Of a stretch of DNA of 53,199 nt, positions 17,659 to 26,243 are shown piece after piece; positions within the stretch are counted from its first letter, which is position 1, and every line of letters begins with the position of its first letter. The DNA is from Oscillospiraceae bacterium (GTDB taxonomy: Bacteria; Bacillota; Clostridia; Oscillospirales; Oscillospiraceae): the NCBI GenBank assembly GCA_017398685.1, contig JAFQFH010000040.1, positions 1 to 53,199 on the forward strand, read 5' to 3'. The notes beneath the pieces are model-generated. The model had not been told where the DNA came from. It worked only from the letters and a program-made list of their open reading frames with translations, and did no database searches. A program made the translations under genes and the position numbers.

Positions 17659-18553
17659 CCTTCCACCTCGCGAAAAACTGGGGTACCATGAAGTCCGGCT
17701 TGTAGGACAGTTTCGAGCGGCGCAGGGCCTCAATGCCCATATCCTCCTCCCGGTTTATAAACTGCACTGTGGGATGCTTTGAGCGCACCATTCTGGCAAG
17801 CTCACGGCAGGTCATGGGATAGGCCCCCTTTACGTTGCCGTCAGCCTTTTCAAAGTGGCACACAAAACAGTTTGCGGTGCATTTTTCACCCATGGTAAAG
17901 CCCACCATGCGCCCATCGGCGTACAGCGCACCGCCCTCCATGCCCAGCTCTGAAAAGTTTTCAAAAGCAAGGGTCAGCGCCGTAAGCTCGTGGCTTGCGC
18001 TGGGGTCAAGGCGCTCGGCATTGTCCATGAGCCAGTTTTCCATAAAGTCCATACAGGCGGGGATAAGTTCGGGTGTGATGGGCACAAATTCCCAACTGTT
18101 GTTGGCTTCAAAGAAATTGCAGAAATTGCGCTTGGAGTGGAGGGATTTACCGGGGTAGTCCGCCAGATTATTTACATTATGGACATAGGCTGAATAGTCC
18201 CTGTCCCACATAAACTCAAAGCGGCCCGGGTATGCCTTCTCCAGTGCTTCCGCCTGGTCCTCACCATGGCCCATCATTATAAAGGGTATATCCTTTTCCC
18301 TGCAGAGTCCGCGGAGAGCATCCACCACCGCAGCAAGCTCTCCTGTGCCCATAGGATAGGAAAAGGCCGTTTTCTTGTAGGCTGTGAGCTTCATAATTAT
18401 CTGGTCGTTGAAATAGCAGATTTCCGGTTTATAGTGATGCTGCCAGATGAACATATTGTTAAAGCAGTTTTCGGGGCCGGGGCAGCACACATCGTAGCAA
18501 AGCTGCTCCATTTTTGTCTTGTCTTCAAGAGAAAGTTTTTTGAATTTGAGCAT
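17651..18553 (-). CDS. DUF2156 domain protein (GNAT-like fold)
   Basis: 300 aa, a full-length DUF2156 protein: FKKLSLEDKTKMEQLCY at the N-terminus, then SYPMGTGE near 66, LHSKRNFCNFFEANNSWEFVPIT near 140, GMEGGALYADGRMVGFTMGE near 207 and FINREEDMGIEALRRSKLSYKPDF at the end. The family is two GNAT-like halves, related to the aminoacyl-transferring domain of MprF/LPG synthase, but free-standing members are uncharacterised. No membrane segment, so cytosolic. Between UDG (6 nt) and the GNAT gene. Confidence 0.85.
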   Translation of the reverse strand: MLKFKKLSLEDKTKMEQLCYDVCCPGPENCFNNMFIWQHHYKPEICYFNDQIIMKLTAYKKTAFSYPMGTGELAAVVDALRGLCREKDIPFIMMGHGEDQAEALEKAYPGRFEFMWDRDYSAYVHNVNNLADYPGKSLHSKRNFCNFFEANNSWEFVPITPELIPACMDFMENWLMDNAERLDPSASHELTALTLAFENFSELGMEGGALYADGRMVGFTMGEKCTANCFVCHFEKADGNVKGAYPMTCRELARMVRSKHPTVQFINREEDMGIEALRRSKLSYKPDFMVPQFFARWKDE

Positions 18554-18559
18554 GATTTA

Positions 18560-19129
18560 TCAGTAAGTTCTGTCGCAGACAGCTCTTATCTCCTTCCGTA
18601 TGAGCCTGAGATCCGCAAAGGCCTCAGGGCGTTTGGATATGTCCCTTAAAAGCGCCGAGGGATGGTATGTGGCCACGCAGCGGCGGCCGCTTATATCGTA
18701 AAACTTACCGTGTTCCCTTGTAATTCTGAAGTTTTCGTCAATGAGGGCCTTGGCTGCTATTCTGCCAAGGCAGACAATTATTTTAGGGTCTGCAAGCGCT
18801 ATCTGGCGGGAAAGCCATTCCCGGCAGGCAGCCTGCTCCTGTTCCTGAGGGTCCCGGTTTCCGGGCGGGCGGCATTTGACGATATTGGCTATATACACCT
18901 TTGTCCTGTCCAGATCTATCATGGTCAGCATATCGTCCAGAAGCTTTCCCGCAGGCCCCACAAAGGGCAGGCCCTGTATATCCTCCTGCTCACCGGGGCC
19001 TTCACCTATAAGCATGACTTCTGCCCTTTCATTGCCCACGCCAAAAACCAGATTGCGCCTTGTGTCCCCAAGGGTGCAGCGCCGGCAAGCGGCACAGTCA
19101 TTTTTCAGTTTATCCCATGTATCGTTCAT
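18560..19129 (-). CDS. Uracil-DNA glycosylase, family 4 (Fe-S)
   Basis: 189 aa. Removes uracil from DNA in base excision repair. Motifs: GEGPGEQED (active site, about residues 50-58), LPFVGPAGKLLD, VKCRPPGNRDP and HPSALLR near the C-terminus. Cysteines at 15 and 18 (CRRC) together with KC and AAC further on fit the four ligands of the 4Fe-4S cluster of family 4. ATG at 19129 has GGAGG 6 nt upstream and starts one base after the cca stop; the longer frame is not supported. Confidence 0.93.
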   Translation of the reverse strand: MNDTWDKLKNDCAACRRCTLGDTRRNLVFGVGNERAEVMLIGEGPGEQEDIQGLPFVGPAGKLLDDMLTMIDLDRTKVYIANIVKCRPPGNRDPQEQEQAACREWLSRQIALADPKIIVCLGRIAAKALIDENFRITREHGKFYDISGRRCVATYHPSALLRDISKRPEAFADLRLIRKEIRAVCDRTY

Positions 19130-19130
19130 A

Positions 19131-20321
19131 TCAGTCCTCCGAGGTTCCGGCAAGGGACAAAAGCACCTCCCGCCGGTTGTTCTCAGGATATTCCATCACG
19201 TAGTCCAGAAGAAAGGCCAGCATATCGCCCAGCTCCCTGCCGCGCAGACCCAGCTCCAAAAGCTCATCCCCGCCGATGGCAAGGTGCTTTACGGAAAAGC
19301 ATTCTCCGCTTTTCAATACCGCTTTCAGCTCATTGTACTTTTTGCCGCCGTGCAGGGCATCATGACAGCGCACGGCACAGCTGACGGAAGCCACGCCATA
19401 GCTGTTGAGAAGTTTTTTCCATTTGTACGGACTTTCCGGCAGCTCATTTTGCAGTATTTCCCCGGTGTCCTCTCCGCAGCGGACGGTGCGGCTGTCCAGA
19501 CGAAGGGAGCTGAGAAACTTCTCCACAGAGTGTATCGCTCCCTGCTCCAGAAGTATCAAAGCCAAAAGCACCCAGCGCTCCATAGGCTTTTTTATTATGC
19601 GCCGAAGGGCTGCAAAGGGCGCAGGATGCTCTGCCCTTTCAAAAAGAAAGGCGTCCAGAAGCCCCAGCCGTACAAGCTCAAACACCCTGTCGGGTGCCGC
19701 AGTGAGCATTATTTTTTCCGTCTCATCCCGCACACGCTCAGCCGCCAGTGCCGCAGCCAAAGGAGCCTTTTTCTCAATGGCCGCCATAGTGTCCGCCTCT
19801 ATCTCAAAGCCCAGCCGTGCAGCAAAGCGCAGAGCGCGCAGCATTCTCAGCGCATCCTCTTCAAACCTTCGCTCAGGCTCGCCCACACAGCGGACAATGC
19901 CGTTTTTTATGTCCTCCATGCCGCCGAAGGGGTCGCGGATAAGACCGTCTACCGGGAGGGCAATGGCGTTCATGGTAAAGTCCCGGCGGCTCAGATCCGT
20001 GTGCAGGTCGCCCACAAAACTGACAGAGTCGGGATGGCGGTGATCGGCGTAACTGCCCTCAGAGCGAAACGTGGTGACTTCAAGGCTGCGGGAATTTATA
20101 TATACTGTGACCGTACCGTGTTTAAGTCCGGTGGGCCGGGCGGTCGGAAAAACTTCCATGACCTGATGGGGCAGGGCGCTGGTACAGATATCCCAGTCAT
20201 TGGGCTGCCTGCCCATGAGAATATCCCTTACACAGCCGCCCACAAGGTAGGCCTGATAGCCTCTGGACTGGAGCCGGATAAGGGTGTGCCGCACATATTT
20301 GGGGGGTATGCTTCTACTCAT
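19131..20321 (-). CDS. cca: CCA tRNA nucleotidyltransferase
   Basis: 396 aa class II nucleotidyltransferase that builds or repairs the tRNA CCA end. Head domain: YLVGGCVRDILMGRQPNDWDI (GG and DxD catalytic pair), KHGTVTV and RRDFTMNAIA; neck motif RRFEEDALRMLRALRFAARLGFEIE. The C-terminal part is the usual helical body/tail. First gene of the cca-udg-DUF2156-GNAT unit; divergent from murC. Confidence 0.96.
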   Translation of the reverse strand: MSRSIPPKYVRHTLIRLQSRGYQAYLVGGCVRDILMGRQPNDWDICTSALPHQVMEVFPTARPTGLKHGTVTVYINSRSLEVTTFRSEGSYADHRHPDSVSFVGDLHTDLSRRDFTMNAIALPVDGLIRDPFGGMEDIKNGIVRCVGEPERRFEEDALRMLRALRFAARLGFEIEADTMAAIEKKAPLAAALAAERVRDETEKIMLTAAPDRVFELVRLGLLDAFLFERAEHPAPFAALRRIIKKPMERWVLLALILLEQGAIHSVEKFLSSLRLDSRTVRCGEDTGEILQNELPESPYKWKKLLNSYGVASVSCAVRCHDALHGGKKYNELKAVLKSGECFSVKHLAIGGDELLELGLRGRELGDMLAFLLDYVMEYPENNRREVLLSLAGTSED

Positions 20322-20379
20322 TTTATATTCCCTGATAAAACACTTGTTCTTTGCATTAAATACTATGAATAAGATTTAC

Positions 20380-20408
20380 TTGCAATGAATGCCCGTGGGT
20401 ATTATAAT
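20380..20408 (+). promoter_or_regulatory. Promoter of murC; palindromic -35
   Basis: TTGCAA (20380-20385), 17 nt, TATAAT (20403-20408). The -35 hexamer is its own reverse complement, and on the minus strand 17 nt further is TATTTA, a weak -10 for cca, so both divergent units may share it. Confidence 0.78.
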
Positions 20409-20519
20409 TATCGGGTATGTTCAACATGATTTTAACATTTTGCTCTCCCAATAGCAAGAGTGCGAATTGTTGGATGCAAAACATCCCGCTGCATTTTTTG
20501 CGGCAGAATGGAGCTTTGA

Positions 20520-21890
20520 ATGAAACAGTTTGAAAACTACATGTCCCCGGGCAGAAAGGGCCATCTTATCGGTATAGGCGGCGTATCCATGTCCTCTCTG
20601 GCAGAGGTGCTGCACGGTATGGGCATAATCATAAGCGGTTCTGACGTGAATGACACAAACCCCAATGTGCTCTCCCTCAGGGAAAAGGGCATTGAGGTGC
20701 TCATAGGGCATTTGCCCGAAAATATCGGCGACGATGTGGATTTTATCGTCCGTACCGCTGCCGTCCATGACGACAATCCGGAGATCATGCGCGCAAAGGA
20801 GCTGGGTCTGCCCGTTTTTGAGCGCACTGAGGCATGGGGCGCCATATCCAAGGACTATACCAATGCCCTTTGCTTCTCCGGCACTCACGGCAAAACCACA
20901 ACCACTTCCATGTGCACCCATATCCTCATGGCCGCAGAAAAGGATCCCACCGTCATGATAGGCGGTACCCTGCCTCTCATAAAGGCAGGCCACAGAGTGG
21001 GTCGGGGCAATACAATCATAATGGAAGCCTGCGAATATTATAACTCCTTCCTCTCCCTCCATCCCACCGCCGCCATCATCCTCAATGTGGAGGCTGACCA
21101 TCTGGACTTCTTCAAGGATCTGGAAGATGTGAAAAAGTCCTTCCGGGAATTTGCACTGCGTGTACCCGAAGACGGCTATGTGGTGGCAAACTACGACGAT
21201 GAGAACACCATGGACACCATCAAGGGCATTGACAGGAAGGTCATTACCTTCGGTCTGAACGAGAACGCCGATGTCTACGCTGCAAACATCCGCTGCAAAG
21301 GTGCAAAGAGCCAGTTTGACATCATGTACAATGGCCGTTTCTTTACCGATGTGACCTTGCATGTGCCGGGAGTTCACAATGTGAAAAACGCCCTGGCTGC
21401 CACTGCCGCCTGCATCTGCGTGGGTGTACGCCCCACCTCCGTAAAATACGGTCTGGCAGGCTTCACCGGTGCGGGCCGCCGCTTTGAGTTCAAGGGAAAG
21501 TTCAACGGCGCTGACGTATATGATGACTATGCCCACCATCCCGGTGAGCTTAAAGTGCTGCTGGATGCAGTGGAGTCTTTAAACTACAAGCGCACCATTC
21601 TTGTGTTCCAGCCTCACACCTACACCCGCACCGCGGCTCTCTTTGACGATTTCGCCGAGCAGCTGAAAAGGCCGGAGGTACTGCTGCTGGCTGAGATATT
21701 TGCAGCAAGAGAGCAGAACACCATAGGTATCTCCTCTTCCGCTTTCGCCGCCAAGGTACCCGGCTCCCTGTTTTTCCCCAGCTTCGGTGAGCTTGAAAAC
21801 GCTCTCAGGCGCATTGCCCAGCCCGGTGACATTATTCTCACCGTAGGCGCTGGCAACGTATACAAAATCGGCGAGGACATTGTTGAATAA
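20520..21890 (+). CDS. murC: UDP-N-acetylmuramate--L-alanine ligase
   Basis: 456 aa, the usual MurC length. Adds the first amino acid of the peptidoglycan stem in the cytosol. HLIGIGGVSMSSLAEVL (nucleotide-sugar binding) at the N-terminus, FSGTHGKTTTTSM (ATP loop, near residue 120), EACEYYNSFL, and VYDDYAHHPGELK near residue 340. RBS GGAG 7 nt before ATG. It has an unusually long untranslated leader (about 105 nt) with a small CCGC/GCGG hairpin. Confidence 0.97.
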   Translation: MKQFENYMSPGRKGHLIGIGGVSMSSLAEVLHGMGIIISGSDVNDTNPNVLSLREKGIEVLIGHLPENIGDDVDFIVRTAAVHDDNPEIMRAKELGLPVFERTEAWGAISKDYTNALCFSGTHGKTTTTSMCTHILMAAEKDPTVMIGGTLPLIKAGHRVGRGNTIIMEACEYYNSFLSLHPTAAIILNVEADHLDFFKDLEDVKKSFREFALRVPEDGYVVANYDDENTMDTIKGIDRKVITFGLNENADVYAANIRCKGAKSQFDIMYNGRFFTDVTLHVPGVHNVKNALAATAACICVGVRPTSVKYGLAGFTGAGRRFEFKGKFNGADVYDDYAHHPGELKVLLDAVESLNYKRTILVFQPHTYTRTAALFDDFAEQLKRPEVLLLAEIFAAREQNTIGISSSAFAAKVPGSLFFPSFGELENALRRIAQPGDIILTVGAGNVYKIGEDIVE

Positions 21891-21891
21891 T

Positions 21892-22383
21892 ATGGATATA
21901 GAAATTCGCGCATTCGAGGAAAAATATATAAATGAGGCCAACGCAATATGGAACCGGGTGGTAGCTGACGGTGTGGCCTTTCCTCAGCTTGATGAGCTTG
22001 ACGAAAAGACGGGGCTTGAGTTTTTCTCAGAGCAGTCCTATACCGGCCTCGCTTTTGACAAGGCTTCCGGTGAGCTTGTCGGGCTCTACATCCTGCACCC
22101 AAACAATATAGGCCGCTGCGGGCATATCTGCAATGCAAGCTATGCTGTAAAGGCCGACAAGAGAGGCCTTCATATAGGCGAGGCTCTTGTTAGCCACTGT
22201 ATGGAAATGGGCAGGAAGCTGGGCTTTGGCATATTGCAGTTCAACGCTGTAGTTGCAAACAACCACTCCGCCCTGCATTTATATGAAAAACTGGGCTTTG
22301 TCAGGCTCGGCACCATCCCCGGCGGATTTCTCATGAAAGACGGCACATATCAGGACATTATCCCCCACTATCATCTTCTGTAA
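21892..22383 (+). CDS. GNAT family N-acetyltransferase
   Basis: 163 aa, a complete GNAT domain: DIEIRAFEEKYINEANAIWNRVV at the N-terminus and the acetyl-CoA loop YAVKADKRGLHIGEALVSH near residues 84-102 (R-G-x-x-I-G), then NAVVANNHSALHLYEKLGFVRLG, the classic GNAT C-terminal motif. Looks like a small-molecule or phosphinothricin-type acetyltransferase; substrate unknown. ATG at 21892 begins one base after the murC stop, so it is co-transcribed with murC. A TTG at 21880 is possible but lacks spacing to an RBS. Confidence 0.85.
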   Translation: MDIEIRAFEEKYINEANAIWNRVVADGVAFPQLDELDEKTGLEFFSEQSYTGLAFDKASGELVGLYILHPNNIGRCGHICNASYAVKADKRGLHIGEALVSHCMEMGRKLGFGILQFNAVVANNHSALHLYEKLGFVRLGTIPGGFLMKDGTYQDIIPHYHLL

Positions 22384-22387
22384 ATTC

Positions 22388-22415
22388 AAACGCCACGGCA
22401 AAAGCCGTGGCGTTT
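22388..22415. terminator. Bidirectional hairpin between convergent genes
   Basis: A perfect 12-bp stem (AAACGCCACGGC with GCCGTGGCGTTT) and an AAAA loop, between the GNAT stop and the polysaccharide deacetylase stop. Confidence 0.8.
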
Positions 22416-22427
22416 CAGATTATCTTG

Positions 22428-23393
22428 TTATCTTGAATAATACTCAGGGACTGTGTTATCCAGAGCGGCAAAGGTATAGCCGTTCTCTGTACCCCACTGC
22501 AAAAGAGGTTCCAGAGCCTTGATGCTGAAATTCAGCGTGTCATGCTGCAATATGATGGGAGTTTCGTACTGGGGTACACCGAGAGTGAAGGTATAATAGA
22601 TTTCGGTGGCAGAGCGGTAGGTATTGCCCGGCCCCTCAAGCTGGATGTTCCAGTCAAAATATCTCACGCCCATGTCGTGAAGCCGCTGCTCAATGGTGGC
22701 AAAGCCGCCGTCCACCTTGCGGTTAATGTGGGCAAATGCGGTGAGGCTGCCGCCGGGAAAGCGGCTGACCTTGGCGTATTCCCCGGTTTTGTCATACACC
22801 AGCTTCTGGGCCTTCATGAAGTCCTCGAAGAAATACTCCTCTGAAGAATAGAGCATGCCGTAATCATGATTGGTGCAGTGTATGCCTACGCTGTGACCTC
22901 TTTCGTGGATCTCCGTTATCATATCCAGATAGCCGGTATCAAGGTTTATGATGAAGAAAGTAGCCTTGGCGTCATAGGCATCAAGAAGGTCCAGAAGCCA
23001 CGCTGTATTGGCGCAGGGGCCATCATCAAAGCTGAGGTATATGGTTTTTTCCCGTACTTCTTCTTCGGGCAGCGGTGCCGGAACCACCTCCACGGTGCGG
23101 AAGGCGTTGTATTTTTCGCCGTCCTCATCCCGGTAAAAGTATCTGAGCTTATATGTACCCACCTTCCAACTGGTGACACTGCCGCTAACAGCCACATCGG
23201 CGGTCACGTCATTGCCATTTTTATCGGTGGCGGTAAAGCCCGGGTCTTCAAAAGGGACGCCGCAGGTCCACTCCAGCTCTCTGCCGCCGATAAGCTCTAT
23301 CCCGGCCTCGCCGCCGTCCTCCGCAAAGGCGCAAGGCAGGACGAGGGCGATGAAAAGCATCATTATAATGAGGTATGTTATTATCTTTTTCAT
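22428..23393 (-). CDS. Secreted polysaccharide deacetylase with Ig-like domain
   Basis: 321 aa. A signal peptide (residues 1-24, ending AFA before ED) is followed by a DUF5011/Ig-like domain (about 30-105: GRELEWTCGVPFEDPGFTATDKNG) and a NodB domain. Catalytic signs: IYLSFDDGPCANT (FDDG, metal and base Asp near 128-131), GHSVGIHCTNHDYGML (HxxxH metal pair) and SRFPGGS. It should act outside the membrane on peptidoglycan or another N-acetylated polymer. Own promoter; single-gene unit. Confidence 0.9.
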   Translation of the reverse strand: MKKIITYLIIMMLFIALVLPCAFAEDGGEAGIELIGGRELEWTCGVPFEDPGFTATDKNGNDVTADVAVSGSVTSWKVGTYKLRYFYRDEDGEKYNAFRTVEVVPAPLPEEEVREKTIYLSFDDGPCANTAWLLDLLDAYDAKATFFIINLDTGYLDMITEIHERGHSVGIHCTNHDYGMLYSSEEYFFEDFMKAQKLVYDKTGEYAKVSRFPGGSLTAFAHINRKVDGGFATIEQRLHDMGVRYFDWNIQLEGPGNTYRSATEIYYTFTLGVPQYETPIILQHDTLNFSIKALEPLLQWGTENGYTFAALDNTVPEYYSR

Positions 23394-23421
23394 TATATTT
23401 CTCCATCTTTTTCTCCGGATA

Positions 23422-23450
23422 ATTTTATATCACAAAGCAAAAATATGCAA
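23422..23450 (-). promoter_or_regulatory. Promoter of polysaccharide deacetylase gene
   Basis: On the minus strand TTGCAT (23450-23445), 17 nt, TAAAAT (23427-23422). Confidence 0.65.
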
Positions 23451-23478
23451 GAAAAAAGCAGAGCCTTTCGGCTCTGCC
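23451..23478 (-). terminator. Terminator after putP
   Basis: GCAGAGCC/GGCTCTGC stem with a GAAA loop and a run of six T on the minus strand, right after the putP stop. Confidence 0.88.
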
Positions 23479-23494
23479 CTTTTTATTTGAGTGA

Positions 23495-25030
23495 TTACTT
23501 GGCTGCCACAGCCTCGAACTCATCAACGATGTCCTTCTCAGGTGCAGCGGTGCACAGGGACACCACAACGATAACGATGGAGGAGAGGATGAAGGCGGGG
23601 AGCAGCTCGTAGATGGCGAGGATGCCGCCAAGGGGAGCGACTGCGAACTTCCACACGAAGATCATCACAGCACCGGTGAACATACCTGCGATAGCGCCCC
23701 ACTTGTTGCAGCGCTTCCAGAACAGGGAGAAGAGCATTACGGGGCCGAAGGTGGCACCGAAGCCTGCCCATGCAAAGGAAACAACGCGGAAGATGGAGCT
23801 GTTGGGGTCGCTGGCGAAGATTGCGCCGAGGACAGCAACGCCCACAACGGTGACACGGGCAATGATCATGCTCTTCTTGTCATCCAGCTTCAGGCCGAAG
23901 ACGTTATTGAGCAGGTTGTGGGTAACACCGGAGGCTGCGCCCAGAAGCTGAGCGTCAGCAGTGGACATGGTGGCTGCAAGGATACCGGCAATGATAACAC
24001 CGCCGATGAGTGCGGGAATAACACCGAAGGTGGACATGAAGCCTGCAGAATTGACCATCATGTTCTCTGCTGCGGAGGCGGAACCGGGCATGGGGATGAC
24101 ACCGGCCTTGGCCATGGAGAAGCCCACAATACCGATTATAACGGCAACGCCAAGGGAGATAACACACCAGATGGAGCCAACGCGGCGGCTGAAGCTGAGC
24201 TTGCTTTCATCGTTGATGGCCATGAAGTGCACCAGAACGTGGGGCATGCCAAAGTAGCCAAGGCCCCATGCGAGAGTGGAGACTATCATAAGCGGGGTGT
24301 AGCTGCCCACATCCGCGGCAGTTGCGTTTATGTTGGTGGTTGCGGTGAAGCTGAGGTAGCCGGGGATCTCCTTTGCGTTGGCTACGACCACATCCCAGCC
24401 GCCGGCAGTATTGATGCCGAAGAAGAGGATGATAACAAGAGCGATGGTCATAACGATACCCTGAATAAGGCTTGTGACGGAAGCTGCCATGAAACCGCCG
24501 GTGGCGCAGTAGATAACGATGACTGCGGCGGAGATGAGCATGGAGGTCATGTAGTCAAAGCCGAAAAGGCTGTTGAAGAGCTTGCCGCAGGCGGAGAAGC
24601 CGGAGGCAGTGTAGGGTACGAAGAAGACGATGATGGTCAGTGCGCCCAGAGTCTCAATGAGCTTGGTATTGTCTCTGAAGCGAAGAGCCAGATAGTCAGG
24701 AACGGTGATGGCGTTGAGCTTGACAGAGTATCTGTGAAGTCTCTTTGCAACTATCAGCCAGTTGAGGTAAGTACCGGCGGCAAGACCGATAGCCGTCCAG
24801 CTGGCTTCTGCAAGGCCGCAGAACATTGCAAGGCCGGGAACGCCCATGAGAAGGTATGCACTCATGTCGGATGCTTCGGTGCTCATTGCGGTGACAATGG
24901 GGCCGAGCTTTCTGCCGCCAAGGTAGAAGTCCTCAGAGGTCTTGTTGTTGGAGTAACGGAAGCCTATGTACATCATGCCGATAAGGTAGATGATGACAGC
25001 GACAAGGATAAGAACAGAATTCATTGCCAT
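23495..25030 (-). CDS. putP: Sodium/proline-type symporter (SSS family)
   Basis: 511 aa, the normal length, with about 13 membrane helices. Matches the PutP group: YRFSNNKTSEDFYLGGRKLGP near the start, AMSTEASDMSAYLLMGVPGLA (Na+ site region), TVPDYLALRF, GLGYFGMPHVLVHFMAI and ILAATMSTADAQLL. It imports proline, or a related solute, with Na+. Terminator downstream and a divergent LysR regulator upstream suggest a substrate-controlled single-gene unit. The symbol is by similarity; the solute is not proven. Confidence 0.88.
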   Translation of the reverse strand: MAMNSVLILVAVIIYLIGMMYIGFRYSNNKTSEDFYLGGRKLGPIVTAMSTEASDMSAYLLMGVPGLAMFCGLAEASWTAIGLAAGTYLNWLIVAKRLHRYSVKLNAITVPDYLALRFRDNTKLIETLGALTIIVFFVPYTASGFSACGKLFNSLFGFDYMTSMLISAAVIVIYCATGGFMAASVTSLIQGIVMTIALVIILFFGINTAGGWDVVVANAKEIPGYLSFTATTNINATAADVGSYTPLMIVSTLAWGLGYFGMPHVLVHFMAINDESKLSFSRRVGSIWCVISLGVAVIIGIVGFSMAKAGVIPMPGSASAAENMMVNSAGFMSTFGVIPALIGGVIIAGILAATMSTADAQLLGAASGVTHNLLNNVFGLKLDDKKSMIIARVTVVGVAVLGAIFASDPNSSIFRVVSFAWAGFGATFGPVMLFSLFWKRCNKWGAIAGMFTGAVMIFVWKFAVAPLGGILAIYELLPAFILSSIVIVVVSLCTAAPEKDIVDEFEAVAAK

Positions 25031-25095
25031 AACAGTTTTCCTCTCTTTTCACGGCGGCGCCTTGTCCTCTGAGCCCCGCCTTTTGCTATATTGGG

Positions 25096-25123
25096 ATTAT
25101 AAGGCTTTTACTCATTAAAGCAA
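25096..25123 (-). promoter_or_regulatory. Promoter of putP
   Basis: On the minus strand TTGCTT (25123-25118), 16 nt, TATAAT (25101-25096). Lies in the putP/LysR intergenic region. Confidence 0.68.
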
Positions 25124-25145
25124 GGGGTAAAAATGCACAAAGAGC

Positions 25146-25210
25146 TTGAAATATTTCAAATTATGAATATAATATAACTATCCCTAATTTAATTCATATT
25201 AAGATGAATT
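25146..25210. promoter_or_regulatory. Candidate LysR operators in putP-lysR intergenic region
   Basis: A perfect 14-bp palindrome TTGAAATATTTCAA (25146-25159) and an inverted repeat AATTCAT-6 nt-ATGAATT (25191-25210). LysR-type regulators usually bind such AT-rich dyads between their gene and the divergent target. Confidence 0.5.
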
Positions 25211-25243
25211 TTTTTCATAACTCGCTTTATGGAGTGTTGCACT

Positions 25244-26119
25244 ATGAGTCTTTCAAAATATCAGACCTTGATGAGCGTGGTGGAACTGGGCAGCCTGACC
25301 CGTGCCGCCAGTGTGCTGGGCTGCACCCAGTCCGCCATCAGCCACAGCATCACAAGTCTCGAGCAGGAGCTGGGCTTTGCCATTATCAAACGGGGACGCG
25401 CCGGGGTAAAGCTTACGGTTGAGGGTGAGACGCTGCTGCCTGCCGTGCGAAATCTGCTCAACAGCGCAGAGCAGCTCAGCCAGACCGCTTCTGCCATTCG
25501 CGGCCTTGACTCCGGTACCGTGCGCATCGGGGCCTTTACCTCAGTTGCGGTTCACTGGCTGCCACCCGTTCTGAAGCTTTTTCAGCAGGATTATCCCAAC
25601 GTTGAGTTCAGGCTTTTAAACGGCGACTATCACGATGTTGAGCAGTGGCTTTCCGACGGCAGCGTGGACATAGGCTTCATAAATCTGCCCTGCGAACTGG
25701 ACTGTGAGTATATTACCCTGATGGAGGACAGACTCCTCGCCATTCTCCCCACCAACAGCCGCTTTGCAAGCTATCCCAGATTTCCGCTTACCGAATGCGA
25801 GACGGAGCCCTTCATCAGCCTTCTTGAAAGCTCTGACCACGATGCAAGGCGCGCTCTGGAGGCAGCCGGAGTGAAGCCCAATGTGCGCTTTTACACCAAG
25901 GACGACTACGCCATCATCGCCATGGTGGAGCAGGGTCTGGGCATAAGCATAATGCCGGAGCTTCTTTTGAAAGGCAGACAGGATAAGCTTCTGAAGCTGC
26001 CCTTGGTACCGGAAGCCAAGCGCATAATCGGTCTTGCCATCGCCGCCGGTGACAAGGCCGGCCCCGCCACACGCCGCTTTGCGGATTATGTGGTGAAGTA
26101 CGTTAAGGAGAACATATAA
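25244..26119 (+). CDS. LysR family transcriptional regulator
   Basis: 291 aa. The N-terminal winged helix-turn-helix is standard (LSKYQTLMSVVELGSLTRAASVLGCTQSAISHSITSLEQELGF), followed by the effector domain (about 90-291) with IGAFTSVAVHWLPPVLKLFQQDYP and the VEQGLGISIMPEL segment. Effector unknown; divergent placement next to putP suggests it controls that symporter and itself. ATG at 25244 has GGAG 9 nt upstream; an upstream in-frame ATG (25229) would overlap that site. Confidence 0.9.
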   Translation: MSLSKYQTLMSVVELGSLTRAASVLGCTQSAISHSITSLEQELGFAIIKRGRAGVKLTVEGETLLPAVRNLLNSAEQLSQTASAIRGLDSGTVRIGAFTSVAVHWLPPVLKLFQQDYPNVEFRLLNGDYHDVEQWLSDGSVDIGFINLPCELDCEYITLMEDRLLAILPTNSRFASYPRFPLTECETEPFISLLESSDHDARRALEAAGVKPNVRFYTKDDYAIIAMVEQGLGISIMPELLLKGRQDKLLKLPLVPEAKRIIGLAIAAGDKAGPATRRFADYVVKYVKENI

Positions 26120-26146
26120 AAACCCAGCTATGCAAACCTAAAGATA

Positions 26147-26175
26147 TTGTAACTGAAATAATTTCATGCTAAAAT
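26147..26175 (+). promoter_or_regulatory. Promoter of glucosyltransferase gene
   Basis: TTGTAA (26147-26152), 17 nt, TAAAAT (26170-26175). The spacer holds a dyad TGAAATAATTTCA (26154-26166) that resembles the palindrome in the putP-lysR region. Confidence 0.65.
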
Positions 26176-26243
26176 GTCTAGAAATTTATTTTTGTTTCAG
26201 TGCTTAATTATCTCAGATAGCAAGGCTATGGAGGAAGTTGTTT

